Shown: positions 21,822-32,400 of the stretch, piece by piece
Layout of the letters: every line of letters begins with the position of its first letter
How positions within the stretch are numbered: position 1 is the stretch's first letter
Assembly: GCF_003144195.1 (NCBI RefSeq)
Contig: NW_020290088.1
Span: forward strand, 8,225 to 55,669
Reading direction: 5' to 3'
DNA: 47,445 nucleotides
Origin: Ceraceosorus guamensis
Lineage: Eukaryota; Basidiomycota; Exobasidiomycetes; Ceraceosorales; Ceraceosoraceae
Position numbers and translations under genes: made by a program
Notes under the pieces: model-generated
Told to the model about the DNA's origin: nothing
Databases searched by the model: none
Seen by the model: the letters and a program-made list of their open reading frames with translations, nothing else

Positions 21822-23804
21822 TCACGCATTGCGCGCCTGAGAGATGCTGCCCAGTGCTGCGAGAATCCTGGGCGCGTCGAGTTTGTCCAAGCGCACATCG
21901 ACGATAGACAAGACGTTGGGCGTGTCGCCGCTCGCCAAGCGTTGTAGAACGTCGTCAAAGTCAGCGACGGTCTCAACGATGTGCGAGCGGTGCTTGTCTT
22001 CGTGCGCGCCAAACGTGCGTACCAGATCCGCATATCTCCAGTCGACGATGCCGTTGTAATCGCGATGCGGACCGTGCAGCGCACGCTCAATAGTGTAGCC
22101 GGAATTATTGAGCACAAAGATGAGCGGCTTGAGATCCAGGCGGATGAAGGTGGAGATTTCTTGCGCCGTCATCTGGAGCGCTCCATCGCCTACGATGAGC
22201 ACCACACGCGGTTCCTTGATGGCCGAAACTGCCTCTTGATCCTGCTGCGCCTGGGCCTGCCTGACGCGCGCATTGTAATCTTCCCTCGCTGCGACTGCTG
22301 CACCGACAGCCGCGCCGGTGGACCACCCGATGGAATTGTAGAGCATCTGCGATACCAAGTTGCAATTCTTTGATAGTCGGACATCTGTGATGCCGAAAGA
22401 CGATGTTCCAGTATCCACGACGACAATGTCGTCCTGTTCAAAGAATTCGCCAAAACGAGGCCACATGTAGTTGTGCGTAAGCGGGGTGCGCTCCAGGGGC
22501 AACTTCAGACCATCGAGAGGAGGACGAGACAGAGCGAGCTTGGAAGAGACGGTGGCATCCTCAGAGTCAGAAATGAGGCGCGATGGCTTGCCTCCTCCCA
22601 AGGCAGTCGATGTTTTGCGAAGCAGCTCGGCTTGACTTGTCAGGTCGGCAATGATGGTTGCTAAATCCAAATTGTGAGCCGCGCGTGTCTGGGCGACATG
22701 CACATTCTGTGCGGGGAAAGTGACGCAATCAAGGTTGATGTCCAGCAGCCTCTCTGGCTCGATGTCGGCGGAGAATCCTCCTGTGTTGGTATCGGATCGT
22801 AGATGACCAATGCGGACGACGATGTCTGCTTGGTCTATCCGCTCCTTGATGTGTGGAAGTGTGCTGGCACCGACGAATGTTCCTCCAAACAGGGGTGATG
22901 TCTCGTCGATGAGACCTTTGCTGAGAGGAGCAGCGAACGTGGGGAGTCCAAGCGCGTTGACCAACTTCCGCGCGCGCTTCGTGTGGCCAAATCGCATCAG
23001 ATTGACGTCCAAAATGACCACAGGATCTGCAGCCGTGGAAAGCACCCGGAGTATCTCGCCCACGCAGGCCTGGATCTGAGCCGAGCTTGGCGCGTGTGCT
23101 ATGGCAAAGGCCTCCTCCTGGGGCGGCGTCGACGGAAGGCTGGCATTGGCTGACGTGGGGTAGTGCCACGCGTTCAAGGGAACAGCGAGGCGTTCACGGG
23201 GAATGAGCTCGAACACGACATCCGTGGGTATGTTGAGGTATGCCGGTCTCCTCTCTCTCAACGCCGTTCTCAGCACATGATCAATCTTGTCTGCGTCTGA
23301 CCACGCATCGCCAGTGAGCTGCTCGTGCGCGCAGGAAATGGGTCTCGACATGTTCGAGAAGCTGTCGAAATCTCCGTTGGCGAAGCTGTGGTGGATGGGC
23401 AGCTTCTTGGCTACCTGTGCGCGTGGAGGAGAGCCAACGATGTGAAGCACGGGGAGGCGTTCCGCGTACGCACCACCGAGACCGTTCAGCGCGCTGAGCT
23501 CACCCACGCCCCAAGTGGTGACGACGGCTGCAAAACCGCACGAGCTTACGCGAGCGTATCCATCTGCGGCGTAGGCGGCGCCTAGCTCATTGGCGTTGCC
23601 CGCCCATTCCAGACCGCTATTGTCGTCGATGAGGTCGCAAATGCCGAATGTGAAATCTCCAGGACAGCCAAAGACGGTGCCGAGCCCAAGCTGACGCAGG
23701 CGATGCAGGAGAAAGTTGCCCACAAAGACGCTCGAAGGCCGATCGTCACGTGGCAGAGCCAGAGCTGTTGCTGTACTGACGGGTTTCTCGATTAGAGCTG
23801 GCAT
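21822..23804 (-). CDS. Thiamine-diphosphate 2-oxoacid decarboxylase (PDC / ARO10 type)
   Basis: By family it decarboxylates a 2-oxoacid such as pyruvate or phenylpyruvate to the aldehyde. It is a single exon of 660 residues, longer than yeast PDC1 (563) and nearer ARO10 (635). The catalytic Glu is E73 in NELGAAYAADGYAR and the HH pair is at 138-139. The ThDP/Mg motif runs GDGALQ (539-544) to N567, with YTIE ending at E573. The D540-N567-E573 spacing equals that of yeast PDC (444-471-477). A 25-residue N-terminal extension looks unstructured. Given the surrounding shikimate genes, an arylpyruvate substrate is attractive but cannot be told from pyruvate by eye. It is transcribed divergently from the MFS gene, and a minus-strand TATATA lies 245 bp upstream. 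Confidence 0.92.
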   Translation of the reverse strand: MPALIEKPVSTATALALPRDDRPSSVFVGNFLLHRLRQLGLGTVFGCPGDFTFGICDLIDDNSGLEWAGNANELGAAYAADGYARVSSCGFAAVVTTWGVGELSALNGLGGAYAERLPVLHIVGSPPRAQVAKKLPIHHSFANGDFDSFSNMSRPISCAHEQLTGDAWSDADKIDHVLRTALRERRPAYLNIPTDVVFELIPRERLAVPLNAWHYPTSANASLPSTPPQEEAFAIAHAPSSAQIQACVGEILRVLSTAADPVVILDVNLMRFGHTKRARKLVNALGLPTFAAPLSKGLIDETSPLFGGTFVGASTLPHIKERIDQADIVVRIGHLRSDTNTGGFSADIEPERLLDINLDCVTFPAQNVHVAQTRAAHNLDLATIIADLTSQAELLRKTSTALGGGKPSRLISDSEDATVSSKLALSRPPLDGLKLPLERTPLTHNYMWPRFGEFFEQDDIVVVDTGTSSFGITDVRLSKNCNLVSQMLYNSIGWSTGAAVGAAVAAREDYNARVRQAQAQQDQEAVSAIKEPRVVLIVGDGALQMTAQEISTFIRLDLKPLIFVLNNSGYTIERALHGPHRDYNGIVDWRYADLVRTFGAHEDKHRSHIVETVADFDDVLQRLASGDTPNVLSIVDVRLDKLDAPRILAALGSISQARNA

Positions 23805-24044
23805 GACGCAAGATCGAATCGGAAGTCGTTAGATGCAGTTTGGCGAGATGAGCGAAGTGAGCCCGCGACAAGTACAAGATGGCAAAGAGACGCCTTGGCA
23901 CGATGTGCTAGCAGACTCTCGTAGAGCAGTACGGAGTGTGGGCTGGCAAAGAGGGTAGAATAGCTCGAGGGGTGTATCAGCGCGGTCAGACGCAGGAGAT
24001 GAATACATTCGTGTGCCTGTAGGCAGCCTGCTGGTCAGCCAAGC

Positions 24045-24052
24045 TATATATA
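24045..24052 (-). promoter_or_regulatory. TATA element of the decarboxylase gene
   Basis: ATATATA on the minus strand lies about 245 bp upstream of the decarboxylase ATG. Confidence 0.45.
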
Positions 24053-26738
24053 CTCTGGGCGTGCTGAGATGGGCTGACGATGTTTACGGGTCAATGACGG
24101 AGGACGGGGTCGACTGATCAATTTGACAGACGGTCGACGCGATGCGCCGTGTAGCGACCCGGACATCCACCACTACGCTCCGCGTCCGGTGGCCTGCCCT
24201 CTTCCTTGCAACGCATCGGCCTCCGTGCGTCGTGCAATGGCGGCAAGGAGCAAGGCGTTGCTGCTACCTCGGGGCCGAGGAAGAGGAGTCGACGCGAACG
24301 AGCATCGAGACATGACGGATGCTGAAGTCAGAGAGGCGGTGACGCGATGATGCGCGAAGGCGCAATGTCGAACTTGGCTGACGTAGCGGCGCAGTGGCTC
24401 GATGCGTGTGTCGATGCCGTCAAAAGGACAGAGGAGAGAGCTTCGAGCCGACGAGCAGGACTCAAATTTGCAAATCGCGAATCAGAAATCGCGGAAGATG
24501 CGCAATCACAGACAAGGGCGGGCAGAAAGGAGGACGGAGATGCGGCGAGCCAAACGCGGCACACGTGCGTGCGTGCGTACGCCCGCGCCCACGCCCGCGC
24601 CCGCCGAGACCTCCGCTTATCGCAATCTCGCATCGGTGTGTTGCACGCATCCTTCCAGCTTCGGATGGGTTGGGAGGCGGGGGCCGCCACATGTTTGCGC
24701 GCAGATATCACTCGCACCGCACATGGACGAGTCGCAGTACGTTGCCGTATACACACAAGAAGCGGTGCTGGCGCGAGAAATGATGAGTGTATTGAAGCAG
24801 GAGGTGTGAATGCCACGCAAGTCTCGAGTCAAGAGTCACGAGTACATGTAGCTCCTCAGGGGTTCGTGCATGGGGTGGTCACGTGACCAGTGGAAGATGT
24901 CGAGCGCTATAGGTGTGGGACAAGCAAAATCAAGCATCATGGATCAAGAATCCATCTGCCCATCGATCATCGCCTCTGGGTCGCGCGCGCATGGCTGGGC
25001 TTTGTGACAGCCGAGCGGGTTGCGCACATTGTTAGCGGGCCGCTATGCGATAGTGTGCACCATGGCAGACACTGGGCTCACTCGACTCAGGTCGTGCTCC
25101 CCGGTAACGAAGGAGAGATGACTGTCTACAAAGACGGCGCTCTTCGGCACGCGATGAGTGTCTTTCTGCCTGTTCCATTTCGTTTCGCAGGCCGTCGAAA
25201 CTGAAGTTTGTGATTGGCGATCCAGTGAGCAGCTCGGCTTCTTCTCATGGCTGTTGTGTGACGAGGAGGAAAGCTCGCAACATCAGCGTCCGGCTCATCA
25301 TAGCGCATGGCGTTGGCGCTAGCGGTTAGCGCTCAGCGAGGCCGACGCCGACGGCCAACTTGCGTTGGCGCGCGTCTGCACCCGCAACACTCGCGCGTAG
25401 CAGCAGCATTGATGTCGAAGGCCACGCAAACACGCGGTCTATGGGCAAAAAACGAAGAAATGCAGGTCGCGCTAGGCCCGCCGTTCTCTAAAACCCGATG
25501 CGATCACAAATCATGAATCATCACGTGAGCAAAGTCGAATTCGTGATTCGTGATTGAAGCTGTCGCGTGAGGCAACTGTGCATGCAGCAGCTAGCGAGCG
25601 TGCATGCTGTGTGCAGAACGCACATGCGCGATGAGTGACACTCACACTCGTCACTTTGATCCGCGATCCGCCACATCTCGCGCGGGAATAATTAAAGTTA
25701 CGCTCAACTATTTCTTATCATCATGCGCGGGCATTTAAGCGAGTGGCCTCACTCAGCCAGGCTGAATGACAATCACGAATGAGCGCAGGACTAGCGTTTG
25801 CCCTCTGATTGCGACGACGAGCGATTCCGTAGATCGTCGTCACTGCGGGTCATCATCACCCTCACGAGTCACTCGATCGTGAATGGTGTGGTCATCCTTG
25901 GCAGGGTTGGGGTCACCTGCTGTGCCTAGCTGCCACAGCCACGGAGTTGACTGTGGGCCGAGCGCGTCCCACGTGATGCGTGCATGCATGCACGGTTGCT
26001 CGGATAGATGAAGAAGCAGCAGGATGGCATCGCATACCACACTGATGTCCGTCTGCAAGAAAGAAAGCCCGCCAGGCATGCAGGTCGTGAGGTCTGGTGA
26101 ATGAATTACGACTGTTGTGCTGCAACCAAAGTTCACACTCCGAGCTCAGGAATTCAAACTTTGCAGAGGCCTCGCTGAAGAAGCGGCCGGCACGCTTAGG
26201 ACTACGTTGCAGCTCACGAATGCGTAGATTGTTGTTGACTTATCGTCCGCTTTGGGAAAGCGCTTGGGACACATGTCAGGTCCACTGCGCTGACGCGCAC
26301 GGACGCACGGACGCACATGCGCGGAGACGACACATCTCACTCACACTACTACCGCTGCGAGCTTGACGACAGACTAGCACGGAGATGGATGTCTACGTGA
26401 CGACATGACCACACGTAAATCTCGCCTTTCGCCAGCCTGCCCTTGTGTTTGGCCTACCTTGTAATGTATTTTTCTTGCGATTGTGCCGGCGGAGCGTCCC
26501 GATCCGTGCACATGCTTCGGCTTCAGCTGATGTCTCCTCTCGCGCGCGTCTCCCTGCCCCACCCTCACCCATCATTCCCGCTTGACTTGTGCCTGGTTTC
26601 TCCGATGCTGCGAACGCGCCCACCTGGATTTGGCGAATGTCACAGCGCTAGCAAGGTCTCGAAGGACCAAGCGTCAAGACTTCGTCACTGCCATCGCCTA
26701 GTATAAGCACTGACCTCTCGCACTCCGTTGCGACAAGT

Positions 26739-26745
26739 TTATAAG
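26739..26745 (+). promoter_or_regulatory. TATA element of the MFS gene
   Basis: TTATAAG lies about 195 bp upstream of the MFS ATG; a second TATAAG occurs near 26702. The sequence between is pyrimidine-rich, as expected for a leader. Confidence 0.45.
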
Positions 26746-26938
26746 AAGCACGGTCGCGAAGTGGAAACCTCCTTGAGCCACTCCATCAACTTCCCAATCT
26801 GCGGACGTCGCAAAAATCATCTACCTACACGCTTCGCCGAACCCTTGCCCCTGTGCACTTGTCGCCTACTCTTGCGTCAAGCTCGCGCTTCCTTTGGCCC
26901 CTGTATCCCCAGACAGAAGCTGATCAGCGCAAACAAAA

Positions 26939-28621
26939 ATGAGTCAAGCCAGCGTAAACCTGACCCAGGAGGGTTCGACCAAGGCGGCATCGAACGCCGG
27001 CGCCGAGACTGCGCACGACTCGAACACCAACTCACAGGCATCATCCACATACCGCAACAAAGAGGGGTGGAATAACTCCACAGATGGAGATGTTACGCCA
27101 CAGTCAAGCCAAGATGAAGTCCCCGCAGCAGTGGAACTCGCACCACTGCGCAAGTGGACGATACTGTTCCTCCTCTGCTTCAGTCAATTTTGGGACATTG
27201 TCAATGTCACTGCTCCAACCATTGGTCTCCCCGACATCGCCGCCGACCTCGACATGGGACCTTCACAAAGACCTTGGGTCGTGTCCGCCTACGCGCTTTC
27301 ATTTGCCGGCCTCTTGTTGCTGTGTGGCCGCCTGTCCGACATGATCGGCGCCAAAATCACATTCTGCATCGGCTATTTTGTGCTTGGTATCGCTGCAATC
27401 GTCGCCGCAGTCGCACCCGACGCCATCGTTCACCTCGTCTTCCGTGCCATCCAAGGTATTGGTGCTGCGCTCACCATCCCTAGCGCCATGAGCCTCATCG
27501 CAGCTCACTTCCAGGGCAAATTGTTCACCGTCGCTTTCGGCATTTTTGCAGCGGCCGGATGTATCGGAAATGTGCTCGGCGTCATCATCGGAGGCGTCAT
27601 CACCGCATATGTGCCATGGCAATGGATCTTCTACGTGACCGCCATTTGCGTCATTCCTGCCGGCATCGCCTCCATTTTCGTCCTTGTCCACGTACCTCCT
27701 CAGCAGAAGTTCACATGGGCAAGACTCGATGTCCCCGGGGTGACGACTGGCACCTTTGGCATCATTCTCCTCACCTTCGCCTTCGCTGGCGCCTCAACGT
27801 ACGGCTGGGCTAGCGCCACGATCCTCGCGCCACTGCTCATCAGCATCGCGTTGCTGCTCTTCTTCGTTTGGGTTGAGCACAAGGTCAAGTATCCAGTCAT
27901 TCCTCCATCGCTCTTCTCTCTGCAGTTCAGCGTGCTGGTTGGTGTGGCCTTTAGTCTGTACTTTTGGTTCAACAGTCTGGTCTACCAAACGTCCTACCTT
28001 TTCGAAAACGTCTTCCAATGGTCACCCATCCAGACTGCCGTACACTTTCTTCCACTCGGGTTCATGGGCCTCCTCGCATCATTCAGCAGCGGCTTCCTCA
28101 TCAAATACGTCCCCGTGCGATACACGATGCCCGTATGCCAGCTGCTCATGGTTGCAGGAGCGCTGCTAATGTCCTTTGCGCGCGACTCGAGCGACTACGC
28201 CAGACTCATCGTGCCCGGCTTCCTGATCGGCAACCTGGGCATGGCCAGCTGCTTCGCCCCTGTCAACATCAGTCTCATGGAACTGTGCCCCAGCGGCATG
28301 GAAGGTGTTGTAGGCGCCATCTTCAACAGCGCTGTGCAAGTTGGCTCAGGCGTCGGCATCGCCATTCTAGCCTTGGCCAGCGACAGCATCCAGCCGAAAT
28401 ACATTACGCCGGAGAGGATCGCTGCCGCTGGCGGCGACACGGCGCTTGCTGAACGACAAGCCTTGGCCATCGGCATTGGGCAAAGCTACTACATCCTTGT
28501 TGCCTTTTCCGCTCTCCTCATCCTCCTCGTCCTCGCCACAACCACTTTTAGGCATCGCAAGCCCGAGACGAACGAGGATGTCGAGTCGCAAGAGAAGCGT
28601 CGCCCGGTTGCTGTCGCATAG
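26939..28621 (+). CDS. MFS drug:H+ antiporter (DHA2-like) exporter
   Basis: This is a single exon of 560 residues. About 70 hydrophilic N-terminal residues are followed by many membrane segments, the first starting near residue 73 (WTILFLLCFSQFWDIVNV). The loop 2-3 motif GRLSDMIGAK is at 130-139. A glycine-rich antiporter-type block GCIGNVLGVIIGGVI lies near residue 205. The segment count by eye is 12-14, fitting the DHA2 family of proton-driven efflux pumps in the plasma membrane. Fungal metabolite clusters often hold such a pump for product export or self-protection. The ligand cannot be read. It ends convergent with AROM, 874 bp away. Confidence 0.92.
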   Translation: MSQASVNLTQEGSTKAASNAGAETAHDSNTNSQASSTYRNKEGWNNSTDGDVTPQSSQDEVPAAVELAPLRKWTILFLLCFSQFWDIVNVTAPTIGLPDIAADLDMGPSQRPWVVSAYALSFAGLLLLCGRLSDMIGAKITFCIGYFVLGIAAIVAAVAPDAIVHLVFRAIQGIGAALTIPSAMSLIAAHFQGKLFTVAFGIFAAAGCIGNVLGVIIGGVITAYVPWQWIFYVTAICVIPAGIASIFVLVHVPPQQKFTWARLDVPGVTTGTFGIILLTFAFAGASTYGWASATILAPLLISIALLLFFVWVEHKVKYPVIPPSLFSLQFSVLVGVAFSLYFWFNSLVYQTSYLFENVFQWSPIQTAVHFLPLGFMGLLASFSSGFLIKYVPVRYTMPVCQLLMVAGALLMSFARDSSDYARLIVPGFLIGNLGMASCFAPVNISLMELCPSGMEGVVGAIFNSAVQVGSGVGIAILALASDSIQPKYITPERIAAAGGDTALAERQALAIGIGQSYYILVAFSALLILLVLATTTFRHRKPETNEDVESQEKRRPVAVA

Positions 28622-29495
28622 AGTGTTATTCCGAGCTCCTCTTCTCTCACGGGTAGGATTTCGTAACCTATCAAGACCCTCCTCCGCATCATGTCTTCCA
28701 GCAGCTCGCAAATTTTCTCCTCACGATCATGTTTCGTTCATCTCAACCCTCTCTTCCCCCGCGGGCAGGTTATCGCTTGCTTGCCGGGGGTCAATACATA
28801 TCCGGCTTCGTTCAATAGAATATACATACCTCGCACGCGCTATTAGCAAGTTTCGTTTGCGCGCCGTGCTATCCGTGTCTTGAGAAAAGGGTGTCTCTCA
28901 CCCGCTTTTTGCGGCTGTCGCGTCTGGTCGACCTTGCTCTCCTGAACGGTGTGCTAGATCACTGACTTCCTGAGTCATGAGTCGGATAGCGAAGGGACGG
29001 GCGAAATGAATTAGTTGGTGGATGTCAAGCCGGGATACAGGCCTCATTTGAAGGGTAGGAGTGAAGCCATTGTCCAATCTGGCCTGAATCGTAGTAGTTG
29101 CGGGCCGTCTCGTGAACCTGTGCGTGGGAGTGAGATCACGTCGGACAACCGTAAGCGCGCGCGCACATCCAAGTGGAATCACGTCGAACCATCAGGGAGA
29201 CAGACGACGGAGGACGATGATTGTAGACCCTTGCGGTCGATTGAGCCGCTCGCGAAATCGCGTTCTCTCGCGCTTCGAGAACGCACATGTGTCAACGCGT
29301 GCGAAGCAGATAGTTGGATGCAATTTTCATTAGGTACTATGGAGACAGGGGCTACAGAGAACGAGTGACAAGTCCAGTGGAGATCGAGGTGCGCGGGAAA
29401 GACCTACAGAGCTACGGGTCAAGGCGTGGATGGGTGGGTGAAAAAGGGGCTGAAGAAGGTGATACGGATGCAGCCGTAGTACAAGCTGTCCCCTT
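28622..29495. other. Convergent intergenic region between MFS and AROM
   Basis: This 874-bp region holds the two 3' ends. AATAGAATATACATA at about 28816-28830 could act in 3' end formation of the MFS transcript. No open frame here has family features. Confidence 0.55.
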
Positions 29496-32400
29496 CTACT
29501 CTCGACGCAGCGTGTACACCTTCCTCACAGGTGCATCTGCGCTCGCGTCCACATCCATCGAGCTGGAGCTGGATTGCGGCTTCACTCGCCTAAAGTCGGG
29601 ATAATGTGGTGCAGCAATGTCCACGCGTTGCCCGGCGGAGGCGGCGGTGCCGACTGCTTCAGTGGCCACAGGCCGCAATAGCTCTGGGCGGAAAGTCGTC
29701 ACGGGATCCAGCACCGATGGTGAGGGCGAGCTGGAGCTTGCTCGTAGATTCATCTTTTTGAAATCGGGATAATGTGGTGCGGCAATGTCCACGCGTGGCT
29801 CAGCGGAGGCGGCGGTGCCGACTGCTCGAGTGGCAACAGGCCGCAACCGCTCTGGGCGAAAAGTCGTTGCGGGATTGAGCACCGATGGTGAGGGCGAGCT
29901 GGAGCTTGCTCGCAAATCCATCTTTCTGAAATCGGGATAATGTGGTGCGGCAATGTCTACGCGCGCGCCTGTGGTCGCACCGGGCGCTTGAGTAGCGGCA
30001 GGTCGCAACAGCTCGGGGCGAAAGGCCGAAGGGATGTGCTCAGCGGCCGGGCGCAGCGATGGCGACGTGCGCTGCTCGTGGAGCGCCTTCTCTGCCGCGT
30101 GTCGCATAGCGCGCTTCGGAATGGAGGCTCTTCCGGTGAACAAGCGCGACTGATGCTCTGCCTGGGCGAGCAGCATGTCTAGACCGGACACGAATGTCCA
30201 ACGATCCGCCCATGCCGAAGTGCGCACAAGCTCTTGCAGCGTTGACCGCACGCCAGTGTAGGCCATGTCGATAGCGACGCCCTGCTCCAAGGTGGTGTCG
30301 CGCAGCTTGAGCAGGTCCGCAGGAAGGACAGTGGTGCCGGGCGGTGCGACGCCCTCTTCGTGAGGCAGCGCGCTGCCTTCCGGTGGCGTTGTAGAGACGA
30401 CGACTCTTGGCGCATAGCATTGCGTCACCTCCTGCAGCGTCTCCACGAACAACACGTTCCACGTCAGCGGGCACGCATCGACCACGTTTCGGGCCGTCGC
30501 TCGTGTACGATTGTGCAGCAAGATGCGCTTCGCACCCGCACGGTGCAGTGCATAGATGGCGCCGCGCGCTGTGCCTCCTGCGCCTAGGACGAGCGCGTCG
30601 AATGAGCCAGGCGATAGGCGACCTTGTACCGCAGAGCTTATCGCGCGCCAGTCGGTGTTCTCGCCATACAGGCAGAGCCCGCCGCCAGCTGCATTCGGCG
30701 CCGCTGCAGGACGGGGCAAGATGGTGTTGATGGCCCCGATCGCCTCCGCTTCGGGGCTGATGGAGTGGCACAGCGCCATCATGGACACCTTGTGCGGGAT
30801 CGTCACACTAGCTCCGCCAAAGTCCTTTGCCGCCAGCCGATTGAGCACCGCCTCGTCGGTAGCCTGGACCGATTCGCATCGAGCATACGCGTGGGCTGTG
30901 CCAAGCTGCTTGAAGACTGCGTTGTGAATAGCGGGGCTCAGGCTCTTGCTCACGGGATTGCCGAAGATGTGAAACTTTTTGCCCGGATTCATGCCGAGCA
31001 AGTGCAGACCTGTCTGGATCTGAGCATAGCTGAGCTGACCGGGTGCGGCTTGACCGAGCTTGGGGTGCGTGACGGGATTGAGCACGGGGTTGAGGATGCG
31101 ACTCAGCTGGCCGGCCGGCGACATGTTGACCGCTAGTAGGGGCTTGTTGCCAGGCTTTAGGACCGCCTCTCTGAACTCCTTGAGCGCGTGGTTATCGTTC
31201 AGCGTCCTCGCCAGCCCAATCAGCTTGACGACGTCGCCATACTTTGATCCAAGGTGATACTTTTCCATCATGGGCGAAGCTTCGCCTCTGTGGCCCCACG
31301 GTAGCTCGCCTCGTGGATCGTGCCAGGAGGCGATGATACGGCTACAGCCTTTGGCCGCAAAGAGCTCTGACAGCTGCTGTTCCGCCAAACGCATCTCTAC
31401 ATCCACATAGTCGCAGCCGCTGCGAAGCGCAAGCAAGATCAGCCGTACGTATCCCGCCAAGTCGTCATCGGGATAATGCCCGCCCTGCGCGACGCTTCGG
31501 ACAGTGTAGATGATTGGAAGATCGATGACGCTGCGCAAAAGCGCCACCTCGCGCGCCACATTGTCAACGCAGGTGGATGAGAGGCAGTCGACGCGTAGCT
31601 CAACGGCGTCTACACCTGCAGCGAGGTCGCACAGATCGGACAGGTGTGTAGAGACGCTCGGAGCATTGTACGACAGCATGTACGTCCTTCTTGCAAAGCT
31701 GAGAGGCCCAACGTGTCGGGGCTTTTGCTCGGTGATGATGCCAAAGAAGTTGGACACTTGATCCGCGAGCGGCAAGGCGCTGTTTGGCACGTCGATTGGG
31801 TTGCTGAACTCGTACGTGGAGCAGGCAGCAAAGTGAGGCTCACGTCGGCGAAAGACTTCCTCTGCCGCTTCGCCATAAGCAGGGCGGCCGGCAGTCTCGA
31901 GGAAGTTGAGAAGGTTGAACAAATGCCTTCTGATCCAGACGACTGGGCCCATGTTCGCTCCATATTCTTGCAACAGGGTACGAGCCTCGGGTGTCTCGAC
32001 GATGCCGCCACCCAAAGAAAGAACGGCATTGTCGGCGTGCTCGATCAAAAGGGAGCGCAGAAGCTCTAGCTCGGCCCGACGGAAAGCCGGCCAACCGCGC
32101 TGCTGTACAAAGGTGGAAAGGTCGCCGTATCGCAACTCGAATTGCTCGTCGGCGTCGACCAGAGTGCGCCCCAGTTCCATGGCAGCGATCCGGCCAATAT
32201 GCGTCTTGCCCGATCCGCGCATGCCAATCAACACAATGGTGGGTTTTGAGTCGGCGAGACTTGCCACGGCGCGACTGATGATCGGCGCCGCTTGATCGGG
32301 AACCGCTTTATCGGGAGTACCGCGCGACGGCACAAGGACATCGTCGGTCGCACCAACCTGAGCTCCCAGCGTGTCGCGCAGATTGTCGAACCACGTTGGC

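Larger units (their letters stand above)
23805..26938. other. 3.1-kb divergent intergenic region, no gene recognised
   Basis: The region separates the decarboxylase and MFS promoters. It contains (GTGC)/(CGCCCG) low-complexity near 24565-24605, clusters of the dispersed word (25513-25556, about 25768-25781), and CATGCATGCA near 25980. Open frames such as 24347-24886 are Arg/Ala-rich with no motif. I do not see the 29-bp element of the other divergent promoters. Confidence 0.55.

Noticed and set aside
24347-24886. 179-codon open frame in the decarboxylase/MFS intergenic region
   Set aside because: Composition-driven, with overlapping frames equally open; no motif.
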